DNA of 64,000 nucleotides from Paenibacillus sp. FSL K6-0276 (GTDB lineage Bacteria > Bacillota > Bacilli > Paenibacillales > Paenibacillaceae), in NCBI RefSeq assembly GCF_037977235.1, contig NZ_CP150276.1:5828001-5892000 (forward strand), written 5' to 3'. Numbering within the stretch: position 1 is the stretch's first letter; each line of letters begins with the position of its first letter. Positions 37,323 through 45,526 of this stretch are shown here, piece after piece. The position numbers and the translations under genes were made by a program. Below the pieces are notes generated by a model. The model saw only the letters and a program-made list of their open reading frames with translations. It was not told the origin of the DNA and searched no databases.

Positions 37323-37422
37323 AAGCATAAACGCCTTCGGCGTCTCTATAAGGACGGTAAGCGTTTATTCGAGAAATATAAGACATAAAGTGTGGTGTGA
37401 AACTTATACTTTCTTATATTTT
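37323..37422 (+). repeat. Dispersed double-hairpin repeat, copy C
   Basis: A full copy reading from AAGCATAAACGCC to CTTATATTT, nearly identical to copies B and F. It ends 14 bp before the Shine-Dalgarno of the chimeric GAF/VOC ORF, so it forms that gene's immediate upstream region. Confidence 0.85.
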
Positions 37423-37446
37423 AATTAATCTATAGGGGAGAACCTC

Positions 37447-37899
37447 ATGCCGGAAGAAACCGGAATCCACGAGTTATTGACGCTCAAGACAATTGCGGAG
37501 ACCTTAAACAGTCCCAATGAGCTCAAACCGATGCTCGATACAGTTATGGGCAAGTTGTTAGATCTAACCGGAAATACGGCAGGCTGGATCTTCCTGAGTG
37601 AAGAGAATATGGAGTATGAATGCGCCGCAAATCGAGGTTTGCCCCTAGCGCTGCAACGGGACAATAAGCAGCCGATGCAATGGCTGCAATCCATTGGGGT
37701 GGAGGCTGTTCCGTTCCGCAATCGAACTTCTATCGAGCCTTTTATCCGCGCATATCAAGGGAATGCCTCTGTGTACTTCAACGATCCTGACGGCAACAGC
37801 TTAGAATTTATGTGCCACGTAGAAGTTCCTGAACATTTGAAGCATATCTCAGAGAATATCACCTTAACAGAGTGGGAGAAATTACTACACCTCAAGTAA
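37447..37899 (+). CDS. Chimeric ORF: N-terminal GAF fragment joined to C-terminal VOC (glyoxalase-like) fragment
   Basis: A 150-aa ORF with a good start (GGGGAG before ATG). Residues 1 to about 78 (TGIHELLTLKTIAETLNS... GWIFLSEENMEYECAANRGL) look like the beginning of a GAF-domain sensor kinase and break off mid-domain. From about residue 79 (QWLQSIGVEAVPF ... NASVYFNDPDGNSLEFM) the sequence is the C-terminal half of a vicinal-oxygen-chelate protein, with the usual DPDGN motif. Neither domain is complete. The simplest reading is an in-frame deletion fusing two genes. The product may be non-functional, and assembly error is also possible. Confidence 0.7.
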   Translation: MPEETGIHELLTLKTIAETLNSPNELKPMLDTVMGKLLDLTGNTAGWIFLSEENMEYECAANRGLPLALQRDNKQPMQWLQSIGVEAVPFRNRTSIEPFIRAYQGNASVYFNDPDGNSLEFMCHVEVPEHLKHISENITLTEWEKLLHLK

Positions 37900-37917
37900 A
37901 ATATTAAAACAAAAAAA

Positions 37918-37948
37918 CAGCTGCCCAGAATCAAGGGTCCAGCTGTTT
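37918..37948 (-). terminator. Terminator of the ydjO-like gene
   Basis: The stem AACAGCTG/CAGCTGTT is followed on the minus strand by TTTTTTTGTTTT. It can also serve the convergent chimeric ORF weakly. Confidence 0.7.
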
Positions 37949-38003
37949 GAGTATGTTAGCTGCTTCTATTTAACCATTTCAAGAATGGTCTTAGTAAGGG
38001 CTC

Positions 38004-38234
38004 TTATTTAATTGAAGTGCCCTTCTTCATAGCCTTCATGTCTGAATTCGTGTTCACAAGCATTGGCAGTATCTTCATACTTTTAGTCATGGGAGAGTTA
38101 CATTGCCAGCAGGTTGGTACATATTGAAACGCAAAATTATCACGCATCCAACCGGTGCAATCTTCCTTGGTACAGGACCAAATGGCTGTGTCTTCTTGTG
38201 GAAGATCCTCCAGTGCTTTTTTACGAAAATACAT
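38004..38234 (-). CDS. ydjO: YdjO-like cold-inducible zinc-ribbon protein
   Basis: A 76-aa protein starting MYFRKKALEDLPQEDTAIW, with four cysteines in two pairs (SCTKEDC and TCWQC), as in YdjO of B. subtilis. Start ATG 38234 has AAGGAGG upstream; the longer frame to 38294 is not needed. It lies just downstream of a cold-shock protein gene, a common pairing in Bacillales, but a terminator separates the two. The C-terminal 25 residues are longer than in B. subtilis. Function unknown; probably zinc-binding. Confidence 0.8.
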   Translation of the reverse strand: MYFRKKALEDLPQEDTAIWSCTKEDCTGWMRDNFAFQYVPTCWQCNSPMTKSMKILPMLVNTNSDMKAMKKGTSIK

Positions 38235-38310
38235 AAGTACCCCTCCTTGGATCGAATCGAGACGATTTCGCCACCCTATTAGGGGCAGAATCATAAGATG
38301 AAAAATAAAA

Positions 38311-38342
38311 AAGCTGCCCTCAACTTGTGTTAAGGGCAGCCT
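38311..38342 (-). terminator. Terminator of the cold-shock gene
   Basis: The stem GGCTGCCCTTA/TGAGGGCAGC is followed on the minus strand by TTTTTTATTTTT. Confidence 0.85.
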
Positions 38343-38352
38343 AATTTTCGAA

Positions 38353-38553
38353 TTACAGTTTTACAACGTTTTCGGCTTGTGGTCCACGAGCGCCTTGAGT
38401 TACGTTGAACTCAACGCGTTGGCCTTCGTCCAAAGATTTAAATCCGTCGCCTGTGATTGCGGAGAAGTGTACGAATACGTCGCTTCCACCTTCAACCTCG
38501 ATAAAACCAAATCCTTTGTCTGCGTTAAACCATTTCACTGTACCTGTTTGCAT
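38353..38553 (-). CDS. csp: Cold-shock protein (CspB/CspC family)
   Basis: A complete 66-aa single-domain OB-fold protein that binds single-stranded RNA and DNA. RNP1 is KGFGFIEV and RNP2 is DVFVHFSAI, both intact. Start ATG 38553 follows TTGGAGGTAATATT. A consensus SigA promoter at 38707-38735 predicts a leader of roughly 145 nt, the length seen for cold-shock mRNAs that switch structure at low temperature. Confidence 0.95.
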   Translation of the reverse strand: MQTGTVKWFNADKGFGFIEVEGGSDVFVHFSAITGDGFKSLDEGQRVEFNVTQGARGPQAENVVKL

Positions 38554-38706
38554 AATATTACCTCCAATATTTTATTTAACACATGTCCTTTTATTCCTAC
38601 GTAGTGTACGAACAAATAAAAATTCACACATTGGAAAAGGACTCATACGCACAAATGATAACCTTTTACAATATGTGAATTAAGGGTTAAATTTATGATT
38701 AATTTC

Positions 38707-38735
38707 ATTGTACCACACTAAATTAATGAATGCAA
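38707..38735 (-). promoter_or_regulatory. SigA promoter of the cold-shock gene
   Basis: On the minus strand TTGCAT (38735-38730) and TACAAT (38712-38707) are exactly 17 bp apart. Transcription would start near 38700. Confidence 0.7.
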
Positions 38736-38758
38736 TGACAATGCCTATTTATTTTTCA

Positions 38759-38802
38759 TTCCGGCTCTATGCCCTCTTGAACAAAAGGCTTTTGAGCCGG
38801 AA
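38759..38802. other. GC-rich hairpin without U-tract
   Basis: A perfect 9-bp inverted repeat TTCCGGCTC/GAGCCGGAA lies between the small-protein gene and the csp promoter. Neither strand has a following T-run, so it is a weak terminator at best; it may shield a 3' end. Confidence 0.45.
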
Positions 38803-38813
38803 ATAATGCAAGG

Positions 38814-39092
38814 TTAATCGATGTATCCTGCCAACCCTTTATCCATTAAGTAATCCATCTCCGCATCAAGAATCGTCTCAACTGTGATTTCGTCCAGCTT
38901 CACATCGCGCTGCGCAACTACATAGTCAACCAGATCATCATTGTCGATGTCTACCTCGCCTTTGGCATTGGCCTTCGCCTTATTGATAAAGGTCTGTTCA
39001 TGCTTCAACACTAATTGGATTACTTTAGGGTCCACTTTAGTTTTGGCAGATAGTACCGTTAATAACTCCTGCTCATTTACTTTGTCACTCAT
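38814..39092 (-). CDS. Small conserved-looking acidic protein of unknown function
   Basis: A 92-aa soluble, acidic, helical protein starting MSDKVNEQELLTVLS. I do not recognise a named domain. The segment TKVDPKVIQLVLKHEQTFINKA resembles the start of small DNA- or RNA-binding folds, but this is weak. No TM segment, signal peptide or cysteine is present. ATG 39092 is 12 nt from GGGAG, whereas ATG 39104 abuts it. It is transcribed alone, opposite to gdhA. Confidence 0.7.
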   Translation of the reverse strand: MSDKVNEQELLTVLSAKTKVDPKVIQLVLKHEQTFINKAKANAKGEVDIDNDDLVDYVVAQRDVKLDEITVETILDAEMDYLMDKGLAGYID

Positions 39093-39329
39093 TTTCAAAT
39101 TCATCTCCCTACAATTAATACACGATCATTTTAGCATATTTCGCGCTTTAACGCGTCATTACACGAAGTATACCGCACTTTTTTAACATTTCCCTTATCA
39201 CTATAGTTTCAAAAACGCATCACTTCAAGTAAGTTATTTAATAAAAACAGTTGTGAGGAACATTGACTTGTGCCAAAATATAAAAAAAGTGTTGGACCAA
39301 ATTGAATACTAGAAAAGGCGGTTGAATTC

Positions 39330-40715
39330 ATGAGCTCAGTATCTACCCAGCAATTAGACACAAACAGCAACAAGGCACATCGTTATATCGAAGACGTATA
39401 CGCACAGGTTGTTGCACGCAATCCTTTCGAGCCCGAATTCCATCAGGCTGTAAAGGAAATCCTCGAATCTTTGCTTCCGATCCTCGCTGCTGAACCTAAG
39501 TATCAGGAAAATGCCATTCTGGAAAGATTGGTCGAACCAGAACGTTTGATTATGTTCCGTGTACCTTGGACTGACGATCAAGGCAAGGTCAGAGTGAACC
39601 GTGGATATCGTGTGCAGTTCAGTAGTGCAATCGGACCTTACAAGGGCGGACTTCGTTTTCACCCATCCGTTAATGCTAGTATCATCAAATTCCTCGGCTT
39701 CGAACAAATTTTCAAGAACGCTCTTACCGGCCAACACATCGGCGGAGGTAAAGGCGGATCCGACTTTGATCCTAAAGGAAAATCCGAAGGCGAGATTATG
39801 CGGTTTGCTCAAAGCTTCATGACTGAATTGCAAAATTATATTGGTCCAGACCAAGACGTACCTGCCGGAGATATCGGCGTAGGCGCTCGTGAGATTGGTT
39901 ACATGTATGGACAATACAAGCGGATCCGCGGAGGATATCCGGCTGGCGTATTGACCGGTAAAGGCATTATTTACGGCGGAAGTCAGGCTCGCACAGAAGC
40001 AACTGGTTACGGAACGGTGTATTTCGTAAACGAGATGCTGAAAGCAAAAGGTCTTTCCTTTGAAGGAAGTCGTGTTGTTGTTTCCGGTTCCGGTAATGTA
40101 GCCATCTATGCAATTGAAAAAGCTGTACAGCTAGGTGCAACAGTCGTAGCTTGTAGTGACTCCGCTGGATATATCTATGACGAAAACGGCATTAACCTCG
40201 AAACTGTCCGCCGCCTGAAAGAAGTCGAAAGAAAACGGATTAGTGAATATGTGAATGAACATCCTAACGCTGTATATACCGAAGATTCCACGCAAATTTG
40301 GACTATTCCTTGTGATATCGCCCTTCCGAGTGCTACTCAGAATGAGATTGATGAAGCCATGGCATTGAAACTGATTGAGAATGGTGTTAAAGCAGTAGGC
40401 GAAGGTGCCAACATGCCATCCACCCTTGAAGCTATTCAGCAGTTCCAACAAGCTGGCGTGCTATTCGCACCTGCCAAAGCTGCTAATGCTGGCGGCGTAG
40501 CTGTATCTGCTCTTGAAATGGCACAAAACAGCATGCGTATGTCCTGGAGCTTTGAAGAAGTAGATACGAAGCTGCATGAGATCATGGTTTCCATCTATGA
40601 GCAATCTGTAGATGCATCCGAGCAGTATGGCCAGTCCGGCAACCTCGTTGCAGGAGCAAACATCGCTGGATTCAAAAAAGTAGCCGACGCTATGCTGGCT
40701 GAAGGTGTAATCTAA
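39330..40715 (+). CDS. gdhA: Glutamate dehydrogenase (NADP-type, hexameric)
   Basis: A 461-aa enzyme that interconverts 2-oxoglutarate plus ammonium and glutamate. Substrate-site lysines are visible in YRVQFSSAIGPYKGGLRFHPSVN and GGGKGGSDFDPKGKS; the catalytic Asp is in PAGDIGVGAREIGYM. The Rossmann dinucleotide motif is VVSGSGNVAIYAIEKA. Sequence and length fit the biosynthetic NADP-dependent class. Start ATG 39330 is preceded by AAAGGCGG; TTGACT at 39264 may be a -35. A terminator follows at 40757. Confidence 0.95.
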   Translation: MSSVSTQQLDTNSNKAHRYIEDVYAQVVARNPFEPEFHQAVKEILESLLPILAAEPKYQENAILERLVEPERLIMFRVPWTDDQGKVRVNRGYRVQFSSAIGPYKGGLRFHPSVNASIIKFLGFEQIFKNALTGQHIGGGKGGSDFDPKGKSEGEIMRFAQSFMTELQNYIGPDQDVPAGDIGVGAREIGYMYGQYKRIRGGYPAGVLTGKGIIYGGSQARTEATGYGTVYFVNEMLKAKGLSFEGSRVVVSGSGNVAIYAIEKAVQLGATVVACSDSAGYIYDENGINLETVRRLKEVERKRISEYVNEHPNAVYTEDSTQIWTIPCDIALPSATQNEIDEAMALKLIENGVKAVGEGANMPSTLEAIQQFQQAGVLFAPAKAANAGGVAVSALEMAQNSMRMSWSFEEVDTKLHEIMVSIYEQSVDASEQYGQSGNLVAGANIAGFKKVADAMLAEGVI

Positions 40716-40756
40716 ATAAACTAACGGCGTTGTAATTATAACCGTCCGACATAAGA

Positions 40757-40802
40757 AGTCCCCGTAACCGGTGAGTAAGAAGCCGGGGACGGGGATTTTT
40801 TT
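40757..40802 (+). terminator. Terminator of gdhA
   Basis: The stem GTCCCCG/CGGGGAC (alternative ATCCCCGTCCCCGG pairing) is followed by at least nine T residues. Confidence 0.85.
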
Positions 40803-40810
40803 TTGAGCAG

Positions 40811-41524
40811 CTACGAGTTCCAACCTGGGATTTGCCGTAAATCCCCATCCCATATAGACTGCGTACTCTTCACAGCCATATCGGATGGCGAGGAGGCTGT
40901 ACGAATGTAACAGGAATCTATTCCTACCTTCAGTGCACTCTCAATATCCGTACGAGGATCATTTCCAATCATGATGGCTGAACTCAAGTCCGCTCCATAA
41001 TTTTCGACTAAATAGCGATAAAATAGCGGATCAGGCTTGCTCACCCCTGCTTCCGAAGAGATCGCAATACCGTCAAATAGATGTATAATTCCGAGCATAG
41101 TTAATTCAGCTTCAATAAAGGTCTTTTGCCCGTTGGAGAGCAAGAATACTTTTTTGCCACGTTCTCTTAACGTTTGTAGAATTTCAGCCACACCGTCATA
41201 TAGAGAGATATGGACCATCGATAACGTCCGCAGCCACCTCACGGTTTCATATAACCACGCTTGATCCGGTTCTCCGCCCAATTGACGAGCCACAGACCGA
41301 AACACTTCCTCCATTACGAAATCCGGATACTCACAGGTCCGTGCGGCTTCACCTAGTTGAAGATCCCTCTCCCGTAGAAACCGTTCCTGCAGTTCTCCCC
41401 CTGATATAGACAGCCCCTGATATCCGAAGTGGAGAGCTAACCGTTCCCATACCTCAGAATGCTCCGCATCTGTCTTAATATCAATTAGTGTACCGTACAG
41501 ATCAAAAATATAAGTCTGATACAT
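40811..41524 (-). CDS. HAD superfamily hydrolase (YjjG-like phosphatase)
   Basis: A 237-aa phosphatase with C1-type helical cap. Motif I is FDLYGTLID (nucleophile Asp8), motif II is LLSNGQK, motif III Lys is in GVSKPDPLFY, and motif IV is MIGNDPRTDIESA. The second Asp of motif I is replaced by Tyr, a known variant in this subfamily (also in dehalogenases). Likely acts on nucleoside or other small phosphates; substrate unknown. Start ATG 41524 follows GGAAGACGGGG. Confidence 0.85.
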   Translation of the reverse strand: MYQTYIFDLYGTLIDIKTDAEHSEVWERLALHFGYQGLSISGGELQERFLRERDLQLGEAARTCEYPDFVMEEVFRSVARQLGGEPDQAWLYETVRWLRTLSMVHISLYDGVAEILQTLRERGKKVFLLSNGQKTFIEAELTMLGIIHLFDGIAISSEAGVSKPDPLFYRYLVENYGADLSSAIMIGNDPRTDIESALKVGIDSCYIRTASSPSDMAVKSTQSIWDGDLRQIPGWNS

Positions 41525-41557
41525 CCCCGTCTTCCTTCCTATGGTTCATATTGTAAT

Positions 41558-44125
41558 CTACCCCTTAGTCACATTCTCCGTCACTGCCTGCCCCTCCTTC
41601 ATTTTGCTCGAAACCTTTTGATAGAGATAGGAGATCCCGAGCAGGCAAATACCAAAGCTGGCATAAGCGATGATTTTGCTCCCAGTATTCAGTAGTCCCA
41701 GATCGTACAGCAGCAGCTTACCTGTTGCCAATAGCGTTAATCCAAGGCCGAAGCGCCGGATGTACACATATCTTTTGCGGAAGCCGTACATGATGAACAA
41801 GACCGCCAACAACAGATAAATGAGACTAAATATTAATCCCGCGTCATTTAATTGCAGCTGTACCCCTAAAAAAGCAGTAATGATTCCGAGCAGATACACC
41901 CCCATAAAGACAGGATATATCTCCATACTTTTATACTCACGTTTAAGCAAGTTGATAAGTAGATCACGTCCGCTAAACCATACGAAAATATTGAAGATAA
42001 TGAGTATACCTAGTGCGATATAATCGGCCGTGGTATTACGTGTAAGATCATTCTGCAGAGTTGGAAAGCCTACTGTAATCGTCAAACAAATGGCGTATCC
42101 GATCCCAAAAAGAAATCTCACAAAATGCTTAACGATCGTGTCATACAGCACCTTCACCTTAGGCAATACATAGGCCAGAACAATAGTTAACAGAGCGGAC
42201 ATCAGCAAATTGTAGAAGGTTCTATGCGAGAAATCCTCCGGTACAACCAGACGATACAATCTTCTGGTTTCATACAATCCATAGATCCAGAAATTCAATA
42301 ACGCCGTATATTTAAACCACAGGGCTAATGTGATTTCGTAAGGCTCACTGTGAAGGAGGACGTCTTTTCGGTTATGCTGAACGGCATACCATACGGCGAT
42401 AATAAGCATACCTACAGTAATAAAGACATATTTTAGCGGAAAATAGGCGTCTGTGGAATTCATCCACTCATTGGCTATATCGAGCTGCATCGGTACATTT
42501 AGACCGAAGAACACCACAAGGCAAAGCGTCAAAATGCCCCAGCCTGCCCTTTCCATCCCCTTAAACCGATTTAGATTACCGAACAAGGTAAGAACGACGC
42601 CTTCAACCAACCAGCCAATGGACCACCAAGCCGCTCCGAATTGGAACGGGATCATCAGGATACTGAAGGTCAACGAAGTGGCGTAGAATAGTAGCATGCT
42701 TTCTTTTTCCTGTGGCATCAGCTTTTCAAGCCCTCGTCCAAGAGCCAAATACAGCAGACAGAAGACCAGCGCCAACGCACCATTGTAATCCTTCAATCCT
42801 GCATCCAGGAATAGAATATACAAGGTGAGGCAACTAATAAACGTGTTACATCCTAATAGAGAGAAATCCCACCAAGACAACTTGGAGCGATACTTGAACG
42901 GGTACCATAGCGTAATGCCCAAATACATGGCAAAAGTCAGCACCGCATAACACATATTAATTCCGTTGCTATCCGATAACGCTATTAATATCAGCATGGA
43001 TGGTGTATTAAATAAGTAGCTGATGTAATTGACCACGTTCCAGCGTTTGCGGAAGGAGATTAATAGAATGAATAAATTCAGAAGAAACAAGTAACCCATT
43101 GCCACATAAACTGCGTTTCCCGAAAGACCGAAAGCCCCAAGATAAGAGTATAGTGGCAGGTACCCCCCGATTAAGCCCAAAGCACAAATACTTCGTGATT
43201 CATACCTTAAAGACAGGAGCACAGCAGTCAAAGTGACGAGCACGGATAAGGACAGCCCTACATAAATACTGATAATATCCAATAAAAAATAGCTATAGAA
43301 AATAGAGCCGTACAGCACTGAAATCCCGCCGCCAAGTAGCCCTAAAGCGAACGTCCCTTTTCCTTTGCGATATAGCCACTCCCCGCCCCCTAACATCAGT
43401 AATCCCAGTAGAAAAAAGGCGCCTCCCTTCATATAACCGGTGAACCAATTGGAATAGGAATACCTGAATGCCGCTCCCACGGCCAAAATCAGCAGCAGAA
43501 TCCCAAGCTTGTTAATCCAGCCAAGTCCAATCTTCATTTCGATCTGATTTTGTTTTCTCCGGCGCTCAATCACCTCTTCGCTGATCTCTTCCAAGGCAAA
43601 ATCTTGTAATCCGTTATCCATTCTGGAGTTCAGGCCACTCTCAGCTTCCCTCATTCTTTGTCGCTGCGCTAGAACACGCTCATTTATTTCCGCTGACAAC
43701 GCTCCAAGTCGACTGGATAACTCCACCTTATCCTCACCGAGTTGCCTCGCGGCTGTTTGGTACAGCTGCTGAATACGACGCTTCGTCTCCAACTCAAAAG
43801 CTGTCAGCCGATCCGTATGGGCAAGGCTTTTAGAGGCAAAATAAGTCTGCAGCTTCTGTCTCGACACTTTAAGAATGCCGAGTTTCTCATCTAAGATTTG
43901 TTCCGTTAGCGTAACTTTTAGCTCCGTATTCTCTTCTTGAAGCTTCCCAACCTGAGTCTTTAACTCAACTAAAGCAAGCTTATGTTTCTCATATTGCTTC
44001 TTCAAGTGTTCATTCTCGTTGACCAGATCGTGACTTTCATATTCCGCGATCAGAGCTTCATATTCCTTAATAAGCCCGTCCTGCTGGACCTTCATGAATC
44101 CAAGTCGATCTCTGAATGACTCCAT
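41558..44125 (-). CDS. DUF2339 family multi-spanning membrane protein
   Basis: An 855-aa protein. Residues 1 to about 195 are soluble, mostly coiled coil (e.g. ENEHLKKQYEKHKLALVELKTQVGKLQEEN). From about 200 (IGLGWINKLGILLLILAVGAAFRYSYSNWF) to the C-terminus come more than 20 hydrophobic segments. That arrangement, with the GLLLLGGGEWLYRKG-like element, marks the DUF2339 family; its function is unknown. It is transcribed alone. Start ATG 44125 follows GGAGGCGCT. Confidence 0.8.
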   Translation of the reverse strand: MESFRDRLGFMKVQQDGLIKEYEALIAEYESHDLVNENEHLKKQYEKHKLALVELKTQVGKLQEENTELKVTLTEQILDEKLGILKVSRQKLQTYFASKSLAHTDRLTAFELETKRRIQQLYQTAARQLGEDKVELSSRLGALSAEINERVLAQRQRMREAESGLNSRMDNGLQDFALEEISEEVIERRRKQNQIEMKIGLGWINKLGILLLILAVGAAFRYSYSNWFTGYMKGGAFFLLGLLMLGGGEWLYRKGKGTFALGLLGGGISVLYGSIFYSYFLLDIISIYVGLSLSVLVTLTAVLLSLRYESRSICALGLIGGYLPLYSYLGAFGLSGNAVYVAMGYLFLLNLFILLISFRKRWNVVNYISYLFNTPSMLILIALSDSNGINMCYAVLTFAMYLGITLWYPFKYRSKLSWWDFSLLGCNTFISCLTLYILFLDAGLKDYNGALALVFCLLYLALGRGLEKLMPQEKESMLLFYATSLTFSILMIPFQFGAAWWSIGWLVEGVVLTLFGNLNRFKGMERAGWGILTLCLVVFFGLNVPMQLDIANEWMNSTDAYFPLKYVFITVGMLIIAVWYAVQHNRKDVLLHSEPYEITLALWFKYTALLNFWIYGLYETRRLYRLVVPEDFSHRTFYNLLMSALLTIVLAYVLPKVKVLYDTIVKHFVRFLFGIGYAICLTITVGFPTLQNDLTRNTTADYIALGILIIFNIFVWFSGRDLLINLLKREYKSMEIYPVFMGVYLLGIITAFLGVQLQLNDAGLIFSLIYLLLAVLFIMYGFRKRYVYIRRFGLGLTLLATGKLLLYDLGLLNTGSKIIAYASFGICLLGISYLYQKVSSKMKEGQAVTENVTKG

Positions 44126-44240
44126 AGCGCCTCCTAATGTGAGCGATTATCAATATTTACATTTTACTACAAATGGAAGGGTCTCTTACTCTTTTTTTAC
44201 GAATGCGCTAGATGAAGATTACGAGCAACTTGAAAAAAAA

Positions 44241-44268
44241 TGCAACATATTGGAGGGATGTCCCGTCT
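44241..44268 (+). promoter_or_regulatory. Candidate ECF sigma-factor promoter
   Basis: TGCAAC at 44241-44246 and CGTCT at 44264-44268 are separated by 17 bp, the -35 AAC / -10 CGTC layout of Bacillus-type ECF promoters (SigX/SigW group). It lies about 50 bp upstream of the next start codon, with no good SigA match in between. Confidence 0.5.
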
Positions 44269-44315
44269 GAATAATAACAACACTAACAAATGACTTTAAA
44301 AAGGAGCTCACAACT

Positions 44316-45356
44316 ATGAACAACATTTTGAAAACAAGTACAGTTCTTTTAACTTTGTCCCTAGCACTTTCAACAGGAGCAGCTTACGCTGCACCAACCA
44401 CAACTTCTGCAAAAAATGATGCTACTCAAACCTCCGTTAGCGTTAATCAAAAAACGTTTACGATTGAAATCAACGGGTCCGCTCTGAAAGAAACAGGCTT
44501 CCAAACTACAAATGGCAAAGAGCCTATGGTGCCACTTCGTCCGGTTACTGAAGCACTTGGCTTCGAATTAACTTGGAATGGACAAACTAAATCCGTTGAT
44601 CTTATCAATGGCGCTGTGTTCACTACAGTGAAAGCAGGAGAAGATCGTTATAGCATCAACAAAATGAATACTACACTTGGGACTGCACCACAATTGGTTG
44701 ACTCCATTTTGTATGTTCCAGCCTCCTTTGTAAGTGAAATCATCCATCACAACATGACAGTGAAGGGAGATTCCATCGTGATCACTGATGCTAACCAACA
44801 AGAGCACATGACCAAGACTGGCGTGATTACAGCTGTCAACAATGAGGGCAAATTCCAATCCGTTCAGATCCAGGGTGTAGGCACAGATGGAGTCGTACTG
44901 AATGTAGGTGAAGATACCACTATCGAAATGGCAGACGGTACTAAGCTTGCACTGAAAGATCTTCACATCGGCATGACCGTAAAAGCAGAGCATTCCATGA
45001 TCATGACCATGAGCCTGCCACCGCAAACCCCAACTTACAAGATCACTGTTCTAGATGAGCAGAAACAAAATGATCTTCTGGGCACTGCAGGTACCATTGA
45101 AGAAGTTCAAAAAGACGATGAAGGAAACATCAGCATTACCGTTAAAGGCAGCGGCCTGAGCGAACAGTCGCAACAAGAAGTAGTACTGCGTATTAGTAAA
45201 GATACCGTGCTAATGAACAGTGACGGCAAAACTGTAAACAGCAGCGAACTTGTAAAAGGCGCAAAAGTTATTGGATTCTATAGCCCTATGCTGACTAAGA
45301 GCCTGCCGCCAATCGGCACAGCTGTTAAAGTCGTATTGAACGTTAATCAACAATAA
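44316..45356 (+). CDS. Secreted protein with copper amine oxidase N-terminal-like domain
   Basis: A 346-aa protein with a signal peptide (residues 1-25, AAYAA). Residues about 45-150 form a copper amine oxidase N-terminal-like module (PMVPLRPVTEALGFELTWNGQTKSVDL ... YVPASFVSE), common in Paenibacillus exported proteins and here without any catalytic domain. The rest has two related segments, each with a TVITAV/TIEEVQ-type strand and ending in SLPPQTP or SLPPIGT. Function unknown; probably a cell-wall or stress-related extracytoplasmic protein. The possible ECF promoter supports envelope-stress control. SD is AAAGGAG. Confidence 0.8.
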   Translation: MNNILKTSTVLLTLSLALSTGAAYAAPTTTSAKNDATQTSVSVNQKTFTIEINGSALKETGFQTTNGKEPMVPLRPVTEALGFELTWNGQTKSVDLINGAVFTTVKAGEDRYSINKMNTTLGTAPQLVDSILYVPASFVSEIIHHNMTVKGDSIVITDANQQEHMTKTGVITAVNNEGKFQSVQIQGVGTDGVVLNVGEDTTIEMADGTKLALKDLHIGMTVKAEHSMIMTMSLPPQTPTYKITVLDEQKQNDLLGTAGTIEEVQKDDEGNISITVKGSGLSEQSQQEVVLRISKDTVLMNSDGKTVNSSELVKGAKVIGFYSPMLTKSLPPIGTAVKVVLNVNQQ

Positions 45357-45365
45357 GATTATGTA

Positions 45366-45404
45366 AAAAAGGCCAGTTCCTGGATTACGGGAACTGGCCT
45401 TTTG
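45366..45404 (+). terminator. Terminator
   Basis: The 12-bp stem AAGGCCAGTTCC/GGAACTGGCCTT with a 9-nt loop is followed by TTTGTTTG. Confidence 0.85.
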
Positions 45405-45435
45405 TTTGATTATTTGTAGCTTGAGAAACTCTATC

Positions 45436-45526
45436 AAGTATAAACGCTTATCGTCCTTATAAGGACGATAAGCGTTTATAATATAAGACATAAAGTATGG
45501 TGTGAAACTTATACTTTCTTATATTT
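45436..45526 (+). repeat. Dispersed double-hairpin repeat, copy D
   Basis: The first hairpin is here a perfect 36-bp palindrome at 45442-45477 (arms begin AAACGCTTATCGTCC). The second half keeps GTGTGAAACTTATACTTTCTTATATTT. Its right end supplies two bases of the stop codon of the convergent AlkD-like gene. Confidence 0.85.

Noticed and set aside
38759..38802. Terminator for the small-protein gene
   Set aside because: The stem is good but no U-tract follows on either strand; listed only as a hairpin.
39354..39914. 186-aa minus-strand ORF
   Set aside because: Fully antisense to gdhA, whose motifs are intact; no ribosome site.
41501..41509. Inactivated HAD motif (FDLYGT) in the phosphatase at 40811-41524
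   Set aside because: Tyr at this position is a known natural variant in YjjG/dehalogenase-like HAD proteins and the nucleophile Asp is kept, unlike in the GH65 fusion.
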